From Heterohyrax brucei (taxonomy: Eukaryota > Chordata > Mammalia > Hyracoidea > Procaviidae), in the NCBI GenBank assembly GCA_028571685.1, contig CM053164.1:36444501-36508500 (forward strand): a stretch of 64,000 bases of DNA. Reading direction: 5' to 3'. Positions 34,501-45,585 of the stretch are shown in pieces. The notes under the pieces are model-generated. The model saw only the letters and a list, made by a program, of their open reading frames with translations, was not told where the DNA came from and searched no databases. Every line of letters starts with the position of its first letter. The stretch's first letter is position 1. The position numbers were made by a program, and so were the translations under genes.

Positions 34501-35330
34501 CCAGAAAACCCTAAAGAATCCATAAATACACTACTAGAACCTAATAGAAGAGTTCAGCAAAGTGTCAGGATATAAGATAAACATAAATAAATCAGTAGAA
34601 TTTCTTCATACTGAAAAAGAGATCATCAAAGAGGAAATCATCAAATTAATACTATTTACAGTAGCCCCCAAGACGATCAAATACCTAGGAATAAATCTAA
34701 CCAAAGATATAAGAGAACCAAACAAAAAAATTACAAGACCTCATTGCAATAAACCAAAAGAGACTTATATAAATGGAGAAACCTCCCCTGCTTGTGGATG
34801 GGAAGACTTGACATTGTAAAAATGTCAGTTCTACCCAAAGCAATCTACATATATAGTGCAATCCCAAGACAAATTCCAATGTCCTTTTTTTAATGAGATG
34901 GAGAAACAAATCACCAACTTTGTTTGGAAAGAGAAGACACCCTGAATAAGTAAAACACTACTGAAGAAGAGGAACATAGTGGGAGGCTAACACTGCCTGA
35001 CCCTAGAACTTATCATACTGCCACGGTAGTCAAAACAGCCAGGTGCTGGTACAAAAACAGGTAAACAGACCAATGGAACAAAACAGAGAACCAGAAATAT
35101 CACCATCATCCTATGATCAACTGACACTCAACAAAGGCCCAAAGGTTGTAAATTGGAGTAAAAACAGTAACAAATGGTGTTGGCAAAATTGGATATCCAT
35201 CTGCAAAAAACTGAAACAAGATTCACATCTCACACCTTACACAAAAACTAACTCAAAATGGATCAAAGACCTAAATTTCAAATCTAAAATGATAGAGTTA
35301 CAGAAGAAAAAATAGGGACAACAATAGAAG
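31560..35330 (+). pseudogene. L1 ORF2 pseudogene
   Basis: The endonuclease is visible at 32129-32455 (EDITILNIYAPQ, MIIVGHFNTSLSVMDRSS). In that frame the usual Asp of the GDFN motif is His (GHFN). The RT core is at 34345-34575: [20 protein letters not shown] and an intact FADDMIV catalytic motif (about 34476-34496). The C-terminal part is at 34562-35315. Multiple frameshifts, and the LTR at 32440, abolish function. Confidence 0.8.
32440..32932 (-). mobile_element. Solo LTR (MaLR/ERVL-like) with 5-bp target duplication
   Basis: The 493-bp unit starts TGTTTTAGTTAGC and ends ATACATGACA on the plus strand. It is flanked by ACCTC on both sides (32435-32439 and 32933-32937). The L1 ORF2 sequence around it is continuous when the unit is removed. 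A solo LTR forms by recombination between the two LTRs of a provirus. Confidence 0.88.
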
Positions 35331-35934
35331 TTCTAATATACCACTTAGCCAGACTACAAAATGTCAAAGACACAGTGAAAAATGAGCCCAGAAAACAGAA
35401 GGACCCACATGACTGGGAGACTACATCAGCATGAGATCATAAGAACCTGATGGTGCCCATCCACCACCAAAGACAGACTTGATAGGGAATACAATGTAGA
35501 CAAGATGTAGACAAGAAAAAGAGGTGTGGAGATCAAGAACTCTATTAAAAGACCTGAATTGATGATCTGACAATCTGGAGGGTCACCTGGGAACATGGTT
35601 AGACTTGCTGCTGGCCCAGACCTGAAACAGTACTGAGATCAACACTTTGGACAAAAAATGGAATGGACTCAGGGACACAGAGTGAGCATGTAGTATGTGT
35701 ACTTTATGGTTTATACCTTTGTAGGAGGCTGCTCTATTTCTATTTCTAGAGGGGAGAGGAGAGAGTAGAAAGCAGGGAACACAGGTGTTTGTTAAGAGGA
35801 CACTAGATGTAAAGCATGAAAAGTAGGAGTGTGCTGTCACTGGGTGAGGGCAGCAGATAGAGTTGCAGAGAGGCGGGCATGCAAAATTGACTTGGATTGT
35901 ATACTTTCACTCAATCATAATAAAAAAACTATAC

Positions 35935-37050
35935 ATGAATGTTCATAGCAGTTACATTTATAATAGCCAAAAACATGAAGCAATCCAAGTGTTTGTCAAC
36001 TGGCAAATAGACAAATTGTAACATATCTATACCATAGAATACCATTCAGCAATAAAGAACAAGTTATTAATATATGCAAATATTAATATATGCAGCAACT
36101 TGAATAACAAAATACTTATGCTGAGTGAAAGACTGACCAAAACATACATACTGCCTGATTGAACATATATAAAAATCTATAAAAGACACATGAAAATACA
36201 TGACAGAATCAGATTAAAGTCTGCCTGAGGATGGAGACAGAGAAAAGAATTAAGAGAGAGAGATTAGGAGGTGCAAGAGGAAATTTGGAAACTATATGGA
36301 TACTTTCATGAGTGTATATACTTGAAAATATATAAAACTACCCAGTTTAAGCTTGTTGTATGTCAATTGGGCCTCAATAAAACTATTTAATTTAGAAGGA
36401 TGGGAGGAATGTATTGAAAGGAAATGGGAACCAAATTGAAAGAGCTCCCAGTGGCCAAAGCTCTGAGCAACAAAAATTATAGTATTGTACTAAAAAGCAT
36501 AAAACCAAAAAAAAAAAAAAAATGATGCATCTATACTGATACAAAAAGTTAATGGAATAAACAAGTAAAAGATGGAGAATGATCACTCATCTTCACAGCA
36601 AAAAATCCAAATAATAAATATTGAAGAAAAGAGAAAAATCATCATTAGGCAACACTACAATGATAATTATTTCATGGATAAGTGGCAAACATTTGCTGAG
36701 AAAAATGATGGCTGCATAGAGATTTATTAATTATAAAGCAAAAAAATTAGTTATTTTCCACTGGAGAAATCTGGCAGAAAGCAGCTTAACCAAATGATCT
36801 CAGTCACCTCACCAGCAATAAGATGCACGGACATTGTGCACCACCTGATATTATGCACTCAGAATAATACAATATCATTTCTGTGGTATGTATTTCAAAA
36901 ATGTAAAACCTCAGCATAATCATGAGAAAACATCAGATAAATCCAAGTTGAGACATTTTGTAAAAACAGGTGAAAAGTATTTTTCAAAACTATCAAAGTC
37001 CTGAAATATAAGGAAGGAGTGAGGAGTTCAAAAGATTGTAGGACACCCAA
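35935..37050 (+). mobile_element. Old L1 (L1M-type) 3' end and adjoining old repeat
   Basis: 35950-36395 has the ancient L1 ORF2 end and tail ('accattcagcaataaagaac', 'gtatgtcaattgggcctcaa'). 36400-37050 is further decayed L1/MER-like 3'-UTR sequence ('tcagataaatccaagttgag', 'caaagtcctgaaatataagg') with a 15-16-base A-run at 36509-36523. Confidence 0.6.
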
Positions 37051-37059
37051 GAAACAAAA

Positions 37060-38465
37060 AGGCCACATAAAGTAGAGACTATCAGCCTGAGACCAGAAGA
37101 ACTAGATCATGACACCAATGACTGCCCTGACAGGGAACACAATAGACAGCAAGACAAACGTGTGGTGAAGAACCCAAATTCACATAAAATGACCAGACTT
37201 ACTGGTCTGACTGACGCTAGAGGAACTCCAAAAGACACAGCTCCATCTGCTCTGTTAACCCAGAACTAAAACCACTCCTGAAATCAACTACTCAGACAAA
37301 GATTAGACTGGACCATAAAACATAATAAAATAATACTTGTGAAGACTGTGCTTCTCACTTGAAGTATGTATATAAGACTGAATGATTAGTTAATAGAAAT
37401 TTGGTTGGGTGAAATCAGTGACAGCACACATCAGAAAAAAGATCAATAATAACTGGACTTCAACACAATTTGAGTACTCCTCCCATCTTAACCCAATACT
37501 GCAAGAACAGAGTAGCTGGGCCGGGGGGCCGGGGACCATGCTCTCAGGCGAAATCGAGCCCAACTGGCATAGCTAGCATTTTGCTAATGAGGACTCTCTG
37601 CATCCCACATTGGTGAGTGGCATCTGGGGTCTTAAAGCTGCCCAGCTGCCATCTGAGGGTACAGCAAATAGTCCCAACTCAACAGGAACGGATGATCACT
37701 GAGGACCAGAATGATATGGGGAAAGAGAACCCAGAAGACAGAGAGACCCATGTGAGTAAGTCTCTACATTGACTCATGACCAGAAGAATGATAGCCATGA
37801 TGAAGCTCACAAAATTGAGTCTCACTGTCAAGAGAATAAATGGGGGTGCAACCTGAGATCTCCACTAAAAGACCACAACTGCTGGTCCAAGGGCTTCGAG
37901 GTTCCCCTGTGAGCATGGCCCCTAGCCCTGGTGCTTCCTTGTCCATAAATCATAATGAAGTTCAACTTTTCGGACAGCAATGGATTGGACTTGGTCACGC
38001 AGAGTGACCTTATCTTGTGGGAACTTTATGGTTCTATACATCTATAGGATGTCATCCTGCTGACCTCTTACTGGAGGAAGGGGAGTGGGGAGATAGGAGA
38101 GGATAGGAGACCGTTAGGAGGACAGGACATACATGGAGCAAAGCAGAAGGTTGTGCTGTCACCGGTCAGGGACAGCAGTGGGAGGTGCATATAGGTGAGC
38201 ATGCAAATTTATATGGGAATGTACATTTTATTCAATCATAATAAAAATATAAAGACTGAATAGGCAGCTCCTGTCCAAAGGTAGCATGAGAAGGCAGAAA
38301 TGGGTAGGAGGCAGTTGAAGAGATGCTGGAAGCACAGGGTGGAAAGGTGAGTGCACTGTCACTTTATAGGGATTGCAACTAGGGTTATATAACGATATGT
38401 GTATAAATGTTGTTTAAGAAATAACTCGAGCTGTAACTTTCACCTAAGGCACAATTTCAAGAAAC
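37060..38465 (+). mobile_element. L1 3' UTR interrupted by a younger L1
   Basis: The variant 3' UTR ('gaccagaagaactagatcat', 'accataaaacataataaaa') runs to 37383. It resumes at 38252 ('taggcagctcctgtccaaag') and ends near 38460. The uninterrupted relative at 41755-42260 shows the two parts belong together. Confidence 0.8.
37384..38251 (+). mobile_element. L1 3' UTR copy with 10-bp target duplication
   Basis: A 5'-truncated L1 (about 870 bp of 3' UTR) ending in 'cataataaaaatat'. The host sequence AAGACTGAAT occurs just before it (37374-37383) and just after it (38252-38261), a clean target-site duplication. Confidence 0.87.
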
Positions 38466-38724
38466 AAAAACAATCTCAGGACAGTAAGAATACATAAGGT
38501 TTAAATGCCACGTGAAACCCTAATACAGATACTGAATAAGAAAAAAAGTGAATGTAAACCCTGATAAAATTTAAGTCCTTAATTCAAGTAATTGGTTATT
38601 TTCAATTTCCTAGATTCCATAACTCTACTATGACTAAGGTCAATAGAAGAAGCAGCTGAGCGAAGGTTATATGAGAGCTCTGTATCATTTTGCAAATTTT
38701 CCGAAGTCTAAATTTACTTCAAAT

Positions 38725-39425
38725 TGTTGTTAGTAGTCACTAAATTGATCCAGACTCATAGCAACCATGTGGCAGAGCAGAAGTGCCCCATAGGGTTTTC
38801 TTGGCTACAGCCTTTGCAAAAGTAGACTGCCACATGTTATGGATTGAATTGTATCCCCATAAATGTGTGTCAGCTTCGCTAGGACATGATTTTCAGTATT
38901 GTGTCCTCCTAGTGATCTGATGTAAGTTTTCCTATATGTTGTAAATCCTAACCTCTGCCTGTAGGATATAGCACCCTTACTCCAGTCACAGCCCTGATGC
39001 AACATAAAGAGAGTTTGTCTGGAATATGGCCTGCAATGCCTTTTATTTTTCAAGAGACAAGGAGAGAGAAGCAGAGGGAAAGGGACCTCATACCACCAAA
39101 AAAAAAGACTGTGAGGAATGGAGTGCATTATCTCAACCCGGGGTCCCTGCTCTGGGCAGCTTCTAGACCCCAGTGGAAGACTGATGACAAGGACCTTCAC
39201 CCAGAACCACCACAGAAGGAAAGACTTTCCTTAGAGCTGATGCCCTGATTTTGGACTTCAAGCCTCTTAGACTGAAATTTCTGTTTGTTAAAGCCATCTA
39301 CTTCTAATATTTCTGTTACAGCAGCATTAGATAACTAGGATACCCGGTCTTTCTCACACCGAGTGGGTTCAAATTGCCAACCTACTGGGGTGGTGTTAGC
39401 AATCAAATGTGCTCCCAGGACTTGT
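38725..39425 (-). repeat. AfroSINE-type SINE split by an LTR
   Basis: The reversed SINE tail and middle (38725-38830: 'tagtcactaaattgatccag' to 'aaaagtagactgccaca') and head (39352-39425: 'gtgggttcaaattgccaacc') are separated by the solo LTR. Confidence 0.75.
38831..39342 (+). mobile_element. Solo LTR (MaLR/ERVL-like), sense
   Basis: It starts 'tgttatggattgaattg' and ends 'cagcattagataactaggat', the same end block as the other LTRs here. It is inserted in a SINE. No target duplication could be aligned confidently. Confidence 0.7.
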
Positions 39426-39614
39426 TTACCTCAAATTAAAAACAAAAACAAAAAACTAATGGACTACATGTGGGACGAAGAGGAAAATATAACTCACACT
39501 AGGAGTAAAATCAATCAATGCCAAAAAAGCCAAGTGCCGTTGAGTTGGATCCAAGAAATCAGTCAATAGAAACATTAAAAATGTCAAAGTGGTGGAATTT
39601 GTAGACCAGAACCT

Positions 39615-40002
39615 TAAGACCAAAGCCTCATTGCTGTCAAATTGACTCCTACTCACAGCAACCCTGTGGGACAAAGTAGAGCTGCCTTACAGGGTTTCCA
39701 AAACTACGATCTTTATGGAGAGTCTTGGAGGCACAATGGATCCCTTGTGACACAGTGGTCCAGAGCTCAGCTGGTAACCAAAAAGTCAGCTGTTCAAATC
39801 CACCGGCTGCTCCTTGGAAACCCTATAGGGCAGTTCTATTCTCTCCATTAGGGTTACTGTGAGTTGGTAACAGGACAGACTACTTATGGAAGCATATTTC
39901 TACATCTTCCTTCTGAGGAAGAAGAGCTGGTAGATTAGAATCTTTCACCCATAAGTTAGCATCCAAGTGCTTAACCACTGTACCAACAGAAAACCTTACT
40001 TT
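39615..40002 (-). repeat. AfroSINE-type SINE split by another SINE
   Basis: The reversed tail half (39625-39715: 'cattgctgtcaaattgactc') and head half (39888-40000: 'gcttaaccactgtaccaaca') flank a sense SINE. A further short fragment of the same tail occurs at 39525-39560 ('caagtgccgttgagttgg'). Confidence 0.78.
39722..39872 (+). repeat. AfroSINE-type SINE nested in a SINE
   Basis: Sense copy: 'gatcccttgtgacacagtgg', 'agctgttcaaatccaccgg' and 'ctccttggaaaccctatagg'. It is younger than the reversed SINE that it interrupts. Confidence 0.83.
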
Positions 40003-41126
40003 AAGGTAGATTACATAATTACGTTAAGTATGTTCAAGGCAACTAAGGGCAAACAGAAACATAATGAGAAGAGAAATGGAGCAAGTAATAGAATTAAATA
40101 GTACACCCACTGATGAAAACTACAATATGTAAAATAAACATTTTACTACATGAGGTTAATAGTAGACTACATATTGCAGAAGAAAAGATCAGAAAACATG
40201 AAGACACAGCCAAAAAAAATCATCAAAACAAACAGAAAAAAGACTGAAAAAAACATAAGCAGGGCTTCAGTGATCTGTGGGACAGTATCTACTGGTCTTA
40301 ACTATTAGAAGCAAAGTACAAGAGGGTTGTGGAGAACAGAGGGAACAGACAGTATTTTAGAAAGTGGTGACTACAATTTTTACAAAAACATTTTCTAATT
40401 TGGTGAAAACAGTAATCCCACAGATAAAAAAATAAGCTTAATAAACCATAAGGAGAATTGAAAAGAAATAAAATCATACCCTAAGCAAATGGCTGCAAAA
40501 TCAGTGATAAAGAGAACATTTTAAAAAGGAGCCAGAAGGAAAAGACCATACTACACACGAAGGAGTGAAAATAAAAGCATACTTCTCACCTAAAGCTCTG
40601 CGAGTCAGAAGACAATGAAATGATATCTTTAACGTGATGAGGGGGAAAAAACTGTAAACCTAACATTCCATGCCCAGTGAAAGTATTCCTTAAAACTTTA
40701 GACTAAGAAAATACTGTTGATATACAAACTCTGAGAGAATTCATTGCAAACAGATCTACCATACAAAAAAGTGTCAAAGGAAGTTACATGCACAGAACAA
40801 AATAGGTCTGCACAAAGAAATGAAAACTGCTGAAATTGGCCAATATGTGGTTGATTATAAAAGATTATTTTTCATTCTCCACTTATCTAAAATATAGTTA
40901 ATTATATATAGCAACAAATATATGTATAAATTGAAAGAAATCAATAACATGAAGGACTAAAAGGAGTAAATAAAAATACGCTGTTTTAAGATTTTTTACA
41001 TTGTGTATGAGGTAGTGTAAGGTTACGCGAATATAGCTTATAATATCTTAATGTATATTGTAAATTCTACAACAACAGGAAAAAAGTGAGAAAAAGGAAT
41101 ACAGGAGGTAAAACTATATTGGAGAT

Positions 41127-41652
41127 TGTCATGGACTGACTTGTTTCCCCCCAAAAAATATGTGTAGCCATGTGGCTGGGCCATGACTCCCAGTGTCTTG
41201 TGACTGTCCTCCATTTTCCAGTTTTCCTATGCTGTACGTTAAAGGATTAGGGTGGGGCTGTAAACCCTTTTATAAGATCACCTCCCTGCTCCACTGTAAA
41301 GGGAGTTTCCCTGGAGTATGGCTTGCCCCACCTTTAATCTTTTCATCCTGCAAGAGATAAAAGGAAAGAGAAGCAGGCAGAGAATTGGGAACCTCACACC
41401 ACCAAAAAAGCAACACCGGGAGAAGAGTGCATCCTTCAGACCTGGCGTTCCTGTGCCAAGATGCTCCCTGGACAAAGACTGATGCAATACTGGACTTTCC
41501 TCCAGAGCTGACAAGGGGGAAAGCCTTCCCCTGGGGCAGACATCCTGAATTCGGACTTCTGGCCTACCGGACTGTGTAAGAACAAACCTTCCTTTGTTAA
41601 AGCCATCCATTCTGTGGTATTTCTGTTAGAGCAGCCCTAGGTGACTAAAACA
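41127..41652 (+). mobile_element. Solo LTR (MaLR/ERVL-like), sense, well preserved
   Basis: The 526-bp unit runs from TGTCATGGACTGAC to GTGACTAAAACA. It closely matches the reverse complement of the LTR at 32440-32932 along its length, so both belong to one family. No convincing 5-bp duplication was found at its edges. Confidence 0.8.
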
Positions 41653-41754
41653 GATAAAAAGAAACTGCAAAAAACAAGTCAGCCTACAAGAAAGCTAAAG
41701 AGAGGAGAAAAAAGAAACAAAGAAACTAAGATCAGATAGGATCATTAGAAAAGA

Positions 41755-42260
41755 AATAGCCCCCATTAACCTGAGACCAGAAGAACTGGTTGGTGACCAG
41801 CTACCAGCAGTCACCGCCCTGAAAAGGAAAATGAGAGAACAGAAGAAAAGAGTGGAGCAAAACTCAAATTCATGTAATTAGATTAGACTTACTGTCTGAC
41901 TGAGACTGGAGAACCCTCTAGAAGACACAGACCACAAATGGCTCTGTTAAGTCAGAATTAAAACCATTCCTGAAACCCACCTTCAGACAAAGATTAGACT
42001 GGACCATAAAACATTAAATAATACTTAGGGACAGTGTGCTTCTTAGTTGAAGCAGATAGAGGAGACCCAATAGGCAGCTCCTGTCCAGAGGCAGGATGAG
42101 AAGACAGGAAGGGACAGGGGCTGGCTGGAGGGACATGACAAATCTGGGTGGAAGGGAGAGTGTGCTCTTATAGCATGGGGATTAACAGTAGGTACAGAAG
42201 TATTGGTATGAGAAGTTGACTTGAGGGTAAATTTAATTTAAAACACAATTTAAAAGAAAA
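41755..42260 (+). mobile_element. L1 3' UTR tail
   Basis: Variant L1 3' UTR ('gaccagaagaactggttgg', 'tagactggaccataaaaca', 'aggcagctcctgtccagagg') ending in an A-rich tract near 42256. It is the uninterrupted version of 37060-38465. Confidence 0.8.
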
Positions 42261-42569
42261 GGGGGAAGTTAGTACAATTTTTTTTTAAAAAAGGAAGAAA
42301 CAACAAGATGATAGATTTCAGCCAAGTTATATTGATAATTGTGTTAAATATGAATGAGTAGACAAACTAAAGAGGAGATACTGATTTGAGAAACAATCAA
42401 GAGAGAGAGAAGACAGAAATTATTACCATCAGGAACATAAGAAGGAACAATACTTGATATCCACCGACATTAGAAGGATAGTAAGGGAACGGCATTAAGT
42501 ATCTTGATGTCAATGAACCTGACAGAATAGACAAAAAGGGAAAATTCTATCAAACTCACATACATAAAA

Positions 42570-43040
42570 CATAAAACCTGATGGACTCAATATACTACAA
42601 AATTTTCTCAAAGTGCTGTCTCGACCCAGTGTTGAGGCCCTAGCTAGAGACTGATTGGTCCCTTTCTTCAGCAGCTGATAAAGTCCACACTCCAACCATT
42701 CCACCTACCTTATCCAGCTTTCAGACTCTGAGACCACTTTGTATCCAGCCTATTTGATCCAGGGACAGGTACCAAACAAGTATCCCAGCCCCTAAACCCC
42801 AGAGGTTACAAAATTATTCAAAATATACAATCCCCAGGAAGTCTGTGAAACCTGGTAACCCACTTACCATACATAAGCGATCTCCTCCAACTCCATCTCA
42901 CTGATACTCTGTCCCTAGCTGCAATCCTCCATGTGATCTAGTTTGGTAACTTTCTTGTGTTTGAAGCTGTTAGTAACAAAGAGTATATGTCTCATCCTCC
43001 TGGTGCCTTGATGTTCTTTCCTGCCATGCAAAGGACCTAT
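42570..43040. other. Unclassified block, possibly LTR-like
   Basis: Less AT-rich than its surroundings and not L1-like. It contains 'gctgtctcgacccagtg', pyrimidine-rich stretches and an AATAAA near 43064. It interrupts old L1 text. I cannot assign it to a family. Confidence 0.35.
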
Positions 43041-43375
43041 AATCATACCTAAGAGTATATGATAATAAAACACCTATAATTCACTCTATGACTCAAAGAA
43101 TATGCATTCATAAAACCATTGCACAAAGAAAACACACAGATCAGTGAAAACTGTCTTCACTAGTAAATTCTACCAATTTTTAAGAGTGAAATAATATCGT
43201 CTACAAAAAAATCTTTTAGAAAATAGAAGTGAAGCAACACTTCCCAGCTAGTTTTATCAAGTTTGAAACACACAGGCACCAACTAGATGATGACCTTAAA
43301 AGAAAGGAAATTATACACCAATATTCCAAGAACATAAAGTTGGTTTACCATCTGAGAATTAATCAATGTTATATT

Positions 43376-43442
43376 GATTATAGTATAACATATAATATAA
43401 TATACCATATTATAATGCCATATAATATACCATATTGTAAAG
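43376..43442. repeat. AT-rich palindrome-like tract
   Basis: Repeated 'ataatata' and 'accatatta' units in both orientations, able to fold back on themselves. Probably expanded simple sequence inside old L1. Confidence 0.6.
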
Positions 43443-43589
43443 ATGTATTGAATACTATCATGTCAACAGATGTAGAGAAATTCAACAACCATTTATGATA
43501 AAATTTCTGCAAACTACAAAAAAATGGAATTTGCACAATGATGTATATGTCATAGTATCAAACATAATGATTACATCACACATTTAAAA

Positions 43590-43692
43590 AAAAATTGCCA
43601 TTGAGTCAATTGCCACTCATGGTAACTCCATGTGTGACAGAAGAGAACTGCTCCATAGGGTTTTCTTGGTTGTAATACACAGATGTGGACTG
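43590..43692 (-). repeat. AfroSINE-type SINE, partial
   Basis: Reversed tail and middle only ('gccattgagtcaattgccac', 'ctgctccatagggttttctt'). The head is missing. Confidence 0.75.
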
Positions 43693-45013
43693 GCATAATA
43701 GTGAACTAAATGTGAGAATAACTGCAAACTTTCCACTAGAAGTGGTGTAGAACCCCTCCCAAAAAAGACTGTGGGTTTTTTCTTTTTTTTTTTATTATGA
43801 TTGAATGAAAATATAAATTTACATGCTCACTTATATGTACCTCCCACTGCTCTCCCTGACCGGTGACAGCACAACCTTCTTCTCTACTCCATATATGTCC
43901 TATCCTCCTAATGGTCCCCTATCCCCTCCTCTTCACCCACTCCCCTACCTCCAGTAAGAGGTCAGCAGGATGATATCCTATAGATGCATAGAACCATTAA
44001 GTTCCCACAAAATACAGTCACTCTGCGTGACCAAGCTGAATCCATTGCTGCCCAAAAAGTTGACCTTCATTATGATTTATGGACGGGGCAGCATCAGGGC
44101 TAGGGGCCATGCTCACAGGGGAACCCCAAAGCCCCTGGACCATCAATTGTAGTCTTTTAGTGGAGATCTCAGGGTGCACCCCTATTTATTCTCTTGTTGT
44201 CAGTGAGACTCAATTTTGTGAGCTCCATTGTGGCTATTACTAGTGGTGGCCGGGCACCATCTGGTTCTTCTGGTCAAGAGTCGATGTAGAGACCCACATA
44301 AGAGGGTCTCTCTGTCTTCTGGGTTCTTTCCCCATATCATTATGGTCCTCAGTGATCATCCATTCCTGTTGAGTTGGGACCATTTGCTGTACCCTCAGAT
44401 GGCAGCTTGGCAGCTTTTAAGACCCCAGACATCACTTACCGGTGTAGGGTGCAGACAGTCCTCATTAGCAAAACGCTAGCTGTGCCAATTAGGCTCAGTT
44501 TCACCTGAGAGCATGGTTCCTAGCCCCCCGGCCCAGCTACTCTGTCCTTGCAGTATTGGGTTAAGATGGGAGGAGTACTCAAATTGTGTTGAAGTCCAGT
44601 TAATACTGATCTTCTTTCTAATGTGTGCTATCACCAATTTCATCCAACCAAATTTCTATTAACAATCTAATCTAAACCCTTCCCCCCTCACTCTCCCTCC
44701 CTCCCCACCATTGCAGCAAGCAAAGAGTCTTTTCTTCTATGCATGAATCTGTTCTTAAGTTCTTATTGTAGGGGTCTCATAGAATATTTGTCCTTTTGTC
44801 GCTGACTACTTTTCATAACTCAGCATAATGTCCTCCAGTTGAAACCAGGTTAAGAGGTGTTTCTGCAGTCTTTGTTGTTCTTTATCCTTGCATAGTGTTC
44901 CATTGAGTATATATACCATGGTTTACCTATCCATTCCTCTGTTGTTGGGCATCTGGGTTGACTCCATCTTTTTGCTATCGTGGACTGTGCTGGCTGCGAT
45001 GAACATTTGTGTG

Positions 45014-45543
45014 TATAGTGGTCAGGATTATGTCAACTTGGCTACTCCATATTTGGCTGCTGTATTAAGTGGCAGGGCGGAGTTTGTGGTGGCTCCCCGC
45101 CCCTCGGCTCTCATCTCCTGACCTTCCACTACTACTGCTGTAGTAGTAGTAGCCAGGAGCTCCTGCTCTCTTCTTCCGGTGTCTGGTGCCAGGACTTCAA
45201 CTAGTAGCTGTTGGATTCATCAGTCCTTACAGTAGGCACTTGAGAGTCCTGCTCCCTGACCTGCCAATCCTGGGTTAGCCAGCCTCTGTTGCTTCCTCTC
45301 GCCACCAGCTTGGGATCCACTGACCTACACAACTGGTGATCTAGAACTCTGGTCTCTGACCTGCTGACTTTGGGTTCCTCAGCTTCCGCGGCCACGTGAG
45401 GCTTGTGCCAGGACTTGGGACATTCAGCTTCTGTGATTACGTGAGCTGTTTCCTATATCTATCTATCTATCTATATTATAAATCTTTCCTTGTACCTACA
45501 CGTGTTACTGGTTTTGCTTCCCTAGAAAATCCAGCCTAAGACA
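45014..45543 (+). repeat. ERVL 5' LTR
   Basis: The 530-bp unit runs from TATAGTGGTCAGG (first bases mutated relative to TGTGGTGG of the 3' LTR) to CCAGCCTAAGACA. A TATCTA-type microsatellite and TATTATAAAT lie at about 45456-45484 and could include the LTR TATA element. The patch at 45136-45155 (repeated TAG) differs from the 3' LTR. Confidence 0.9.
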
Positions 45544-45546
45544 ATT

Positions 45547-45564
45547 TGGTACCAGGAGTGGTTC
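45547..45564 (+). promoter_or_regulatory. Primer binding site, tRNA-Leu type
   Basis: TGGTACCAGGAGTGG starts three bases after the LTR end and is complementary to the 3' end of a leucine tRNA (15 matching bases by my recollection of that tRNA). Leucine priming is the defining feature behind the name ERV-L. Confidence 0.8.
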
Positions 45565-45585
45565 TAGGGAAACAAAATTGTAAAA

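Larger units (their letters stand above)
30605..35932 (+). mobile_element. L1 LINE, long copy with nested solo LTR, inactive
   Basis: ORF1 remains (30640-31480), ORF2 remains (31560-35330) and a shortened 3' UTR (35370-35932) are present. The usual start of the 3' UTR is missing: ORF2 text runs into 'gagcccagaaaacagaagg' at about 35383. A solo LTR (32440-32932) interrupts ORF2. The 5' UTR is absent, so it is about 4.8 kb of L1. Confidence 0.85.
40003..43560 (+). mobile_element. Old L1 (L1M-type) remains, interrupted by LTR and L1 tail
   Basis: Discontinuous ancient L1. An ORF1-end-like block lies at 40500-40700 ('aggagccagaaggaaaag', 'taacattccatgcccagtg') and an inter-ORF/ORF2-start-like block at 42270-42560 ('gatagatttcagccaagt'). 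Further ORF2 RT-like sequence lies at 43130-43500 ('atgatgaccttaaaagaaag', 'ccaagaacataaagttgg'). All frames are decayed. Confidence 0.6.

Noticed and set aside
41122..41657. Target-site duplication for the LTR at 41127-41652
   Set aside because: Flanks read GAGAT and GATAA; only a 3-base overlap is shared, too weak to claim.
45456..45480. TATCTA microsatellite as a regulatory element
   Set aside because: Simple repeat present in both LTRs at different lengths; a TATA role cannot be shown from sequence.
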